Positions 6,029-11,917 of a stretch of 11,917 nt of DNA are shown piece by piece. The stretch is from JBGPJM01 sp041485385 (GTDB lineage Bacteria > Planctomycetota > Phycisphaerae > Phycisphaerales > UBA1924): NCBI GenBank assembly GCA_041485385.1, contig JBGPJM010000152.1, positions 1 to 11,917 of the forward strand, read 5' to 3'. Under the pieces are notes generated by a model that saw only the letters and a list, made by a program, of their open reading frames with translations, did no database searches and was not told the origin of the DNA. Within the stretch, counting starts at the first letter, position 1, and each line of letters begins with the position of its first letter. Made by a program: the position numbers and the translations under genes.

Positions 6029-9000
6029 TCAGGCCAGGTCCGTCAGGTTCTCCAGGCTCCACGCCGCGTCAGCCGGGCGCCAGGAGGCCCGCAGCAGCGA
6101 TCCATCCTCGGCGTGCCCGAGGATCGACTGGGTCACGACTCCCCCCGTCCCCCCGGCCACCTCCACGTACGAATCGAGCCGCCCCGACATCGCCGGGTTG
6201 CCCGCGTGCAGCAGCGGCTCGGAGGCCCACTGGCCGGACGTCGGGGACCACCAGTACACATCGACCTGGCCCGTGGTCGCGTCGCGCCCGGCCACACTCA
6301 GCCCGCCCCAGGGCGTGACGAGGGCGGTGATGGAATCGGTAACCAGCGACAGGCCGCCGGGGCCGAGCTCGTCGACACGCCAGCCCGACCCGAACCCCGG
6401 CACCCACCAGAGGGCGGCGACCCCGCCGGTCGAGTCGAGCACGCCATTGACGTGCAGCGTGTTCCAGGGAGTAACGAATGCGCTGATCTCGCCGCGGAAC
6501 GTCGCATCGGCCGGCCCCGCCGCGGCCGACAGGTCGTCGGCACGCCAGAGCGACAGCCCCGGCGCCCACCAGACCACCTGGACATGGCCCTGGGCATCGA
6601 GGCCGGCGATGTTCATGCCGGACCACGATGTGGAGTAGGTGGTGAAGTGCGAGACGAAGGCGGGCGTGGCCAAGCCTTGGGGAGCCAGGTGGTCCTGCGA
6701 GAGATTGGCGTAGTTCCAGGCCGAGACGTCCCCCGCATACGGCGTGGTGTTGCGGTAGTAGATCACCAGGTCGCCCGACGGATCGATCCCGACCAGGTGG
6801 ACGATTCCGACGGCGTTGGTGAATGTCGTCAGCTTCTGCACGATCGGCGTGCGTCCCTGACCGCCATTGGTAATCGAGAAGTACTCAAATCCGCCGTTGT
6901 AGACAAATGGGAGGAGCCTGAGGTCGCCTTGGTCAGCGAGGGCGACGAACGCGCTGTCGCTGGTGTGGCCATCGGTGAAGACCACGAGCTCGGCGGCGTC
7001 GGTGACCAGGGTCGTGACCATGCGGCGCAGCGTCCAGGTCGCGCCCTGGTAGTGGAACAGCATCAGCTCGTCGTACTGGTTGATCGCGGCAACGTACCGG
7101 CCCTGGCCGGTCACGGTGATCGAGGGAGTCGGCGAGCCGGTACGCAGGACCGCGATCTCCCGGTCGGCGATCGGGGTCAGGATCCCGTTGGAGGTCAGGA
7201 TGCGGCCATCATCGGTGAGCCTGGTCGGCGCGGTGGTGTCCAAGCCGAACACGGCGTATCGGCCAAAGTCGAACCCTTGGATGCGGTGGGTTGCGTCAAC
7301 GATCGTCCGGAGCCCGTCGCCGGGCTGGAAGACGTACGTCGTGAGGCTGGGCGCTTCGAGCATGTTCTGGGTGTACACGTCGCCGATGATGCGCCCGGCG
7401 GCGTCGATCGCCCGCATGAGCCAATACTGCGAGACCGCCAGACCCCCGAGCGAGGGACCGGCCGCGATGTCGGTGATAACGCCGCCCGACCATCGGGAGA
7501 TGGTCCCCGGCGTGGAGGCGGACCTGGTGCCCACGCGGGTGCCGATGACGTCCCCGCTGTCACTGATGAGGAGAGTGCCCTCCAGCCCTGGGATGACGGT
7601 GATGCCGACGTCGTGCGACCACCTCACGGCCTGATCTGGAAGGCCAGCCTGCCGGCGCTGCCCCACGACCACGCCCGAGGCGTTGACGTCGAATGCAAAG
7701 CCGGTCCAGAGGAACGACAGCGTTCCGCCGGAGAAGATCCAGGTTCGTCCGGCAGTAATAGGAAACTGCGCGGTCCGTTCGGTCAGCAGGATGTGCCCGC
7801 CGGAGGAAATTCTCACGACACCGAGGGAGCCGAAGTCGGCGGGTTCCTCGCCCTCGACGGTGGTGACCAGCGAGTGGAGCGTGACGACCTGGCCGGCCGT
7901 GTCCACCAGGAGTTCGGTGTCGGGCGTGCCGTCGGCGTACCTGTTGACAAAGACGATCGTGCCATCGTTCCCGATCGCCAGGATGTGCGAGGTGGGCAAG
8001 TGAGAATCGAGGACAGACGCGAGCGACAGGCCGGGCACGTGCGAGTAGGAACGCGCCACGCCGTCGACCAAGAGCATGGGCAGCCCGCCGGGGAACTCCG
8101 ACCACATGAACCGCGCATCCGCGCTGGCGCCGGTGATGATGATGGGCGCGCCCACGGCCAGCGTTGAAACGATCGTCACACGACCCGCACCGTCGGAACT
8201 GATGATGTCGGCGATCCCGTCGTTGTTGACGTCGCCGGCGCCGGCGATGGCGAACCCGAGCACCTGAGGGGTGACGGGGGTTGGCACAGTGTCAAGTCCC
8301 ATCGACCGGAATGCCTCCAGGTAGGGGCTGACCGTGTAGGCGCGCCCCACGCCCGGCGCCAGGATCACCAGGTTCTCGCTCCCCGGGGCGCCGAAGTTCT
8401 CGATCGACGCGATGCGGGCCCCGTAGCGAGCGTTCGGCGCGCCGTCGTCAGCCTGGGAGATGGTCCGGTCCACGCCGGTGGCAAGGTCCAAGGAGTGGAG
8501 GCGTCCACGGTCGTGCATCGGATTCTCGTCGTTGATGCCGACGTCCGAGCCCGGAGCGCCGACGATCAGGCGATGGAGGATCCCCGGCGGGTTGCCGGGG
8601 GTTACGACCCGCGCAATGGCCAGCGCCGCGCCGAACTCCTCACCCGCTGCCAGCCCGTCCGCGTTCAGCACGCTGGTGCCGTCGCTGCGGTACACGTACA
8701 CCCTCCCGGCGTCCGTGAACGCCGCGTCGTTGAACGGCGCGCCCACGGCGAAGAGGTCATGATCAACAACGTCGCCGGAGGCGACCGCGATCGCCGCACC
8801 GAACCGGTCGCCCGCGCCCTCCCCATCGATGCTCCGGATGAGCGAGCCGTCGGCGCCGGAATAGATGAAGATCGAGCCCGCCAGGTCCGCGGTCGTCCCG
8901 GGTGCACCGATGATCAGGTCGGCCACGCCGTCATCGTCGGCATCGTTCAGCCCGGAGACAACGCGTCCGAAATCGGTAAACGGGGTCGCCCCGTCGATCG

Positions 9001-9499
9001 TGAGGAGAATGCCGCCGTCGGCCCCGGAGAACACGTACACCCGCCCGGTGGGATCGGCGACGCCGTTGTCGGTCGCATCGAAGCGGGGCGAACCGACCAG
9101 CAGGTCCGGCACGCCGTCATCGTCCAGGTCCCCCACGCTCACCATCGACGCGCCGAACTCCCACGCCCCATCGTCCAACGTGCGGATCAGCGACGCCGTG
9201 TGCCCCGAGTACACGAAAACGTGCCCCGGCTGGCCGGCGAAGATGCTCCCTCCCTCCGGGGGCGCGCCCGTCGAGGAAACCGCGAAGTCACCGAAGCCGT
9301 CGCCGTCGATATCGCCCAGCCCGGCGACCGCGGCCCCGAATCCCAGGATGTCGTTCCCGGGCGCGGCCAGATCATGCATCGGCGTATCGACGCCGAAGAT
9401 CTCGGCCGGCGAGTGGTAGAGATAGGCCGACAACAGCGAGCGCGGCTCCAGCGCCTCAAGGCCTGCGGAGCCTTCCGTAGTGCGATCGTTCGATGACAT
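6029..9499 (-). CDS. Large LEPR-XLL surface protein with FG-GAP propeller
   Basis: The product is 1156 residues. LEALEPRSLLSA (14-25) is the planctomycete N-terminal LEPR-XLL motif of large exported proteins. Residues 53-434 hold seven FG-GAP repeats with calcium-type loops (GDIDGDGFGD, GDLDDDGVPD, NDADDDGVAD, GDVNNDGIAD), as in integrin-alpha seven-bladed propellers; repeats 4-6 have weaker loops. Residues 475-790 carry looser NxxG-type repeats (AIGNDGTIVF, DVNASGVVVG, LISDSGDVIG, AIDAAGRIIG, RLTDDGRILT). Residues 800-1156 hold seven further repeats ending in aromatic pairs (AGLDAQGHVQVVWW, GRDATTGQVDVYWW). No dockerin, PEP-CTERM or membrane anchor is seen at the C-terminus (SLENLTDLA). A role in adhesion or surface structure is inferred. 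The ATG at 9499 has only a weak GGGA upstream. The frame stays open to a TTG at 9793, and a TTG nine bases after AAGGAG (9779-9784) is another possible start, so the N-terminus is not certain. Confidence 0.85.
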   Translation of the reverse strand: MSSNDRTTEGSAGLEALEPRSLLSAYLYHSPAEIFGVDTPMHDLAAPGNDILGFGAAVAGLGDIDGDGFGDFAVSSTGAPPEGGSIFAGQPGHVFVYSGHTASLIRTLDDGAWEFGASMVSVGDLDDDGVPDLLVGSPRFDATDNGVADPTGRVYVFSGADGGILLTIDGATPFTDFGRVVSGLNDADDDGVADLIIGAPGTTADLAGSIFIYSGADGSLIRSIDGEGAGDRFGAAIAVASGDVVDHDLFAVGAPFNDAAFTDAGRVYVYRSDGTSVLNADGLAAGEEFGAALAIARVVTPGNPPGILHRLIVGAPGSDVGINDENPMHDRGRLHSLDLATGVDRTISQADDGAPNARYGARIASIENFGAPGSENLVILAPGVGRAYTVSPYLEAFRSMGLDTVPTPVTPQVLGFAIAGAGDVNNDGIADIISSDGAGRVTIVSTLAVGAPIIITGASADARFMWSEFPGGLPMLLVDGVARSYSHVPGLSLASVLDSHLPTSHILAIGNDGTIVFVNRYADGTPDTELLVDTAGQVVTLHSLVTTVEGEEPADFGSLGVVRISSGGHILLTERTAQFPITAGRTWIFSGGTLSFLWTGFAFDVNASGVVVGQRRQAGLPDQAVRWSHDVGITVIPGLEGTLLISDSGDVIGTRVGTRSASTPGTISRWSGGVITDIAAGPSLGGLAVSQYWLMRAIDAAGRIIGDVYTQNMLEAPSLTTYVFQPGDGLRTIVDATHRIQGFDFGRYAVFGLDTTAPTRLTDDGRILTSNGILTPIADREIAVLRTGSPTPSITVTGQGRYVAAINQYDELMLFHYQGATWTLRRMVTTLVTDAAELVVFTDGHTSDSAFVALADQGDLRLLPFVYNGGFEYFSITNGGQGRTPIVQKLTTFTNAVGIVHLVGIDPSGDLVIYYRNTTPYAGDVSAWNYANLSQDHLAPQGLATPAFVSHFTTYSTSWSGMNIAGLDAQGHVQVVWWAPGLSLWRADDLSAAAGPADATFRGEISAFVTPWNTLHVNGVLDSTGGVAALWWVPGFGSGWRVDELGPGGLSLVTDSITALVTPWGGLSVAGRDATTGQVDVYWWSPTSGQWASEPLLHAGNPAMSGRLDSYVEVAGGTGGVVTQSILGHAEDGSLLRASWRPADAAWSLENLTDLA

Positions 9500-9698
9500 G
9501 TGCGGGATCCCGGTGGGCAACCGCAGATTCAGGCGACTATAGCCCGATGCGAGGCACGCAATGGGTGAACGCCCGTCGATTCTCTCCGTTCCGGTCGGCC
9601 CCGAGAGGGACAGCAAGACGCCGAGCAGGGCACCGACGGCCGCAGATGAGGAGGCTCTTGCGAGCGCCGAGGGACGCAAGAGGAGCAACGGGAGCCTT

Positions 9699-9751
9699 CG
9701 CGGCCACCGCGGCAACCAGCCCCCCTGAACGGTGGAGCCAGTTTGCGCGCG
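9699..9751 (-). repeat. 53-base repeat, copy 1
   Basis: This segment matches 11796-11848 at 50 of 53 bases with no gaps. It lies about 200 bases upstream of the LEPR gene start. Its minus-strand reading in the LEPR frame gives AQTGSTVQGGWLPRWPR. Confidence 0.85.
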
Positions 9752-9764
9752 CAAGAGCGCAAAC
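9741..9764. repeat. Perfect 8-base hairpin GTTTGCGC/GCGCAAAC
   Basis: GTTTGCGC (9741-9748) and GCGCAAAC (9757-9764) flank an eight-base loop. On the plus strand it is followed by CTCAAAATTTTCTTCT, which looks terminator-like, but no plus-strand gene precedes it. On the minus strand, where the dockerin gene would need a terminator, no T-run follows. Confidence 0.5.
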
Positions 9765-9781
9765 CTCAAAATTTTCTTCTC

Positions 9782-9794
9782 CTTGTGCCACAAG
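9782..9794. repeat. 13-base palindrome CTTGTG-C-CACAAG
   Basis: CTTGTGCCACAAG is a perfect palindrome around one central base. Its size suits a dimeric regulator site, but it may be chance. Confidence 0.3.
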
Positions 9795-9806
9795 CACTTA
9801 CGCGAT

Positions 9807-9837
9807 TCGACCCCCGCCGTTGCCCGGAAGGGGTCGA
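9807..9837 (-). terminator. Possible terminator hairpin after the dockerin gene
   Basis: TCGACCCC and GGGGTCGA pair perfectly over eight bases with a 15-base loop, 28 bases past the stop codon at 9866. No T-run follows on the minus strand, so it could be a stem that halts exonucleases or pauses polymerase rather than a standard intrinsic terminator. Confidence 0.3.
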
Positions 9838-9865
9838 GCGCAGCGCACGACTTCAGGCCGATCGC

Positions 9866-11551
9866 TCAGCACCCCGCGAAGTACGCCCCCAGGAAATCAA
9901 AGAAATCCCGGGAATCGATGACCCCATCGACGTTGAAGTCAGCGCCGGGCGACATCATGAAGAACGCATGGAGGAAGTCGAAAAAGTCGGAAGAGTTCAC
10001 CGATCCGGAGTTGTTCCAGTCCGCGGCACACCCGCCGGTATTGGCCAGGAAGACACCGCTCGAGCCGTCCGTGAACGTGATCGAGAGGACGAGCTGGCCG
10101 CGATCGTTGAAGATCAGCGGCTGGCCGCTGGAGGGACCTGGCGAGGTCTGCCCCCACATGGCGGCGACCGTCCGCGAATCTCCGGGCGCGACCTGCACCT
10201 GATCGCCTTCTCGAACAACGAGGCGGAGCGAGGCCGTATCACCGACCCAGTACCCCTTGTCGTTCGCCGCGGTAACCCCGGGGCCCGTGAGCGTCCCGGC
10301 GATCACCACTTCGTCGGAGTTGTTGATGGCCACGCCGACGGCCGACCGAAAAACGACGCCCGGCGACGCGCCCGGAGCCTGCATCCCGGGGAATGCCAGC
10401 GGCACGACCTGCCCGGGCACCCCTACGAATGTGGCGACATCAAACGTATCGGATGGGCCGACCAAAGGATGAAGAACAGCGGTCCCGCCAGCATTCAAGA
10501 GCATGTTCTCGCCGGTGTTGCCCAGCACGATCAGCCCCGTGCCCGGGACAGGGTCGCCCTGCTGGAGCAGCAGCCCGAGCGACTCGTGCGTTCCCACCCA
10601 GAATCCATGCTGATTGGAGCCATCGATCCCCGGGCCGGAGATCCATCCAGGGAATCCGATGCGCCCCGTGCTGTCGATCGCAGGGCGATCGAGCGGCAGC
10701 GTCCTGGGAAATAGGAGGGAGACGAATCGTACATCCGGGTCCATTCCACCGAAATGCTCACCGCCCCTGGCCACTTCAACCAGAGTGCCTTGATGAAACC
10801 GCCAGGCCACACCATACGAGGGTTGAGGGAACCCCGTGTGCGCAAACAACGCCACATCACCCGCGTCGTTGATCGACGCAGGTGCGAATGAAGTGCTGCC
10901 GCCGCCCATTGGGAGAATGGGGTGCAGGTCGTTCGCGCGCCCGACCCACAGGTTGCTCAGCGCGCCGTTCGGCCCCGCCACCGAGCCAGAGAACACGACC
11001 ACACCTCCGGTATTCACGGCCATGTTCTGGTACACCTCGATGGAGTTGAACGGCGCACCGTAGCCCGGCGCCGGATCCCCAACCAGCGCGATCGGGACCA
11101 GATGGCCCGCGACGCCCCTCCAGATGCCGCCTACAGGATCCGCGTTCGGCGACGAGCGGAACATCGCGAAGATCACCGCCTCGCCGCTGGAGGTCAGGAA
11201 CAGGCGGTCGACGAACCAGAACACCGCGCCGTCCGGCGCGCCCGGCGCCGGGTCTCCCTCACGAGCAAGGATGTGCTGCCCGCCCGTCGGTCCCACCCAC
11301 AGCGCATCGTCGTTCCCGGAGTTGATGCCCGGGCCGGCGACCAGCCCGTGAAACGCGATGTCCCCCGCGTTGTTGATCGAGGCGTACCACGAGAACTGCT
11401 GCGGGAAATACACCACACCGGGCGGCATGTCGGGCGCCCGCTCCCCGCTCATCGCCACCTTGACAAGCGGAACCTGCCCTGCGGCCTGCATGCAGGCGCC
11501 GGCGAGACACGACGCTGCGAGAACCACGAATTTCTGTGCAACAAGCGACAT
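9866..11551 (-). CDS. Secreted NxxGxxAF-repeat protein with GC-type dockerin
   Basis: The product is 561 residues with a signal peptide (MSLVAQKFVVLAASCLAGAC, probable cleavage near AAGQ at 23-26). The body repeats a unit in which a motif like NNAGDIAFHGLVAGPG is followed by LWVG and then VxREGDPAPG. At least eight units are seen (NNAGDIAF, TSSGEAVIF, NTGGVVVF, NDAGDVAL, DSTGRIGF, NAGGTAVL, NNSDEVVI, NDRGQLVL). This matches the 'choice-of-anchor tandem repeat NxxGxxAF' class of exported proteins. Residues 508-561 are a dockerin-like pair (DWNNSGSVNSSDFFDFL and DFNVDGVIDSRDFFDFL) ending YFAGC, close to that of the gene at 1346-2575. The start at 11551 is preceded by AAGGG (11558-11562) with six bases between; an ATG at 11557 is too close to it. 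The frame is open to a TTG at 11812, but the added Arg/Pro-rich part would mask the signal peptide. Its binding partner and function are unknown. Confidence 0.87.
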   Translation of the reverse strand: MSLVAQKFVVLAASCLAGACMQAAGQVPLVKVAMSGERAPDMPPGVVYFPQQFSWYASINNAGDIAFHGLVAGPGINSGNDDALWVGPTGGQHILAREGDPAPGAPDGAVFWFVDRLFLTSSGEAVIFAMFRSSPNADPVGGIWRGVAGHLVPIALVGDPAPGYGAPFNSIEVYQNMAVNTGGVVVFSGSVAGPNGALSNLWVGRANDLHPILPMGGGSTSFAPASINDAGDVALFAHTGFPQPSYGVAWRFHQGTLVEVARGGEHFGGMDPDVRFVSLLFPRTLPLDRPAIDSTGRIGFPGWISGPGIDGSNQHGFWVGTHESLGLLLQQGDPVPGTGLIVLGNTGENMLLNAGGTAVLHPLVGPSDTFDVATFVGVPGQVVPLAFPGMQAPGASPGVVFRSAVGVAINNSDEVVIAGTLTGPGVTAANDKGYWVGDTASLRLVVREGDQVQVAPGDSRTVAAMWGQTSPGPSSGQPLIFNDRGQLVLSITFTDGSSGVFLANTGGCAADWNNSGSVNSSDFFDFLHAFFMMSPGADFNVDGVIDSRDFFDFLGAYFAGC

Positions 11552-11795
11552 GAGCATCCCTTCGAAAGAAAGTGCCCTGCCTCCTGAGTACGGCCCCCGC
11601 GCCCGCATCTGGCTCGAAGACCCCGAAACTCTCTCTTTCCTCCCTCTCCGCCGCCTCTGCAGCGCACCGCAACCCCAATCAGGGCGTGATAGAAGCGTTG
11701 CCGGGGACGCGAAGGGCACGACCGCAGAGAGTCGTCCTGCATCGGGCGCATGTCGGGCCGGTGCATCACACGGGCAACGCCGCAACCCGGGCACC

Positions 11796-11848
11796 CGCGG
11801 CCACCGCGGCAACCAGCCACCCTGAACGGTGGAGCGCGTTTGCGCGCG
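11796..11848 (-). repeat. 53-base repeat, copy 2
   Basis: This matches 9699-9751 at 50 of 53 bases. It lies about 245 bases upstream of the NxxGxxAF gene start, in the same orientation as copy 1 relative to its downstream gene. Read in that gene's frame it gives AQTRSTVQGGWLPRWPR. Confidence 0.85.
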
Positions 11849-11895
11849 GATCCGTTGCCCAAATGGGCGTCTACCGGGAAGGCGGAGCGGAGACG

Positions 11896-11916
11896 CTGAC
11901 GGGGCCGGAGCGTCAG
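11896..11916. repeat. Inverted repeat CTGACG/CGTCAG at the window edge
   Basis: CTGACG and CGTCAG are separated by nine bases. An overlapping alternative pairing (GACGCT with AGCGTC, 11892-11914) is also possible. It may belong to the end of a gene beyond the window, but the flank is cut off. Confidence 0.35.
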
Positions 11917-11917
11917 G

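Larger units (their letters stand above)
9500..9865. other. Intergenic region between two minus-strand genes
   Basis: These 366 bases separate the stop of the dockerin gene (9866) from the start of the LEPR gene (9499). They hold the 53-base repeat (9699-9751), a hairpin (9741-9764), an odd-centred palindrome (9782-9794) and a longer inverted repeat (9807-9837). An AT-rich patch, AAAATTTTCTTCT, is at 9768-9780. On the minus strand TATAGT (9536-9541) resembles a -10 box for the LEPR gene but has no matching -35. No convincing gene is seen, although the LEPR frame stays open through it. Confidence 0.6.
11552..11917. other. Intergenic region upstream of the NxxGxxAF gene, to the window edge
   Basis: These 366 bases contain the leader of the dockerin gene with its AAGGG (11558-11562). 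About 75-110 bases above the start there is a purine-rich tract on the minus strand (11626-11660). The 53-base repeat copy 2 (11796-11848), a small GCCC-AAAT-GGGC hairpin (11857-11868) and a terminal inverted repeat (11896-11916) follow. No gene is recognised, and no clear -35/-10 pair was found. Confidence 0.6.

Noticed and set aside
5954..8167. 737-codon plus-strand open frame, and a second at 8495-9496
   Set aside because: Both are antisense to the FG-GAP/LEPR gene, whose repeats and motifs are clear on the minus strand.
11492..11551. Lipoprotein signal (LAGAC) in the NxxGxxAF protein
   Set aside because: The residues before the Cys are A-G-A, not the usual L-(A/S)-(G/A), and a signal peptidase I type site (AAGQ) follows, so a lipobox is not supported.
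11626..11660. Purine-rich tract on the minus strand as a strong ribosome binding site or a gene
   Set aside because: It is 75 or more bases from the start at 11551 and has no start codon at suitable spacing with a plausible frame; it is only a compositional oddity.

Overview
The window is about 66% GC by eye and looks like a planctomycete, most likely of the Phycisphaerae. Three features point there. There is an ECF sigma factor of the HTLQPTALVHEAYLRL type paired with a TPR-bearing Ser/Thr kinase. There are secreted proteins ending in a two-repeat dockerin-like domain that finishes in Gly-Cys ('GC-type dockerin'). There is also a large surface protein with an N-terminal LEPR-x-LL motif. No rRNA, tRNA, CRISPR array, transposase or phage gene was recognised.

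Layout. Bases 1-947 (minus) hold a secreted protein built of HAF-like NxxG repeats, cut by the window edge. Bases 1123-1287 (minus) hold a remnant: a near-copy of only the start and signal peptide of the next gene. Bases 1346-2575 (minus) encode a complete HAF-like protein with a GC-type dockerin. Bases 2576-2843 are a divergent intergenic region with three inverted repeats and a TATATT box. Bases 2844-3452 and 3449-5941 (plus) are the ECF sigma factor and the kinase, overlapping by 4 bases. Bases 5942-6028 are a short convergent gap with no clear terminator. Bases 6029-9499 (minus) encode a 1156-residue LEPR-XLL protein that appears to be three beta-propeller-like blocks in a row, the first made of seven FG-GAP repeats. 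Bases 9500-9865 are intergenic and contain hairpins and a 53-base repeat. Bases 9866-11551 (minus) encode a NxxGxxAF-repeat protein with a second GC-type dockerin. Bases 11552-11917 are intergenic and carry the second copy of the 53-base repeat.

How it may work together. All four minus-strand genes encode predicted exported beta-propeller-like proteins, and two share the same C-terminal dockerin, so they probably function at the cell surface. The sigma/kinase pair in the middle has the hallmarks of a phosphorylation-controlled ECF system: no anti-sigma gene, a translationally coupled kinase, and QPTA in place of the usual acidic DAED in region 2.2. It could regulate the flanking surface genes, but that is inference from position only. 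Genes on both strands have long open frames opposite them because of high GC at third codon positions; those were treated as shadows.
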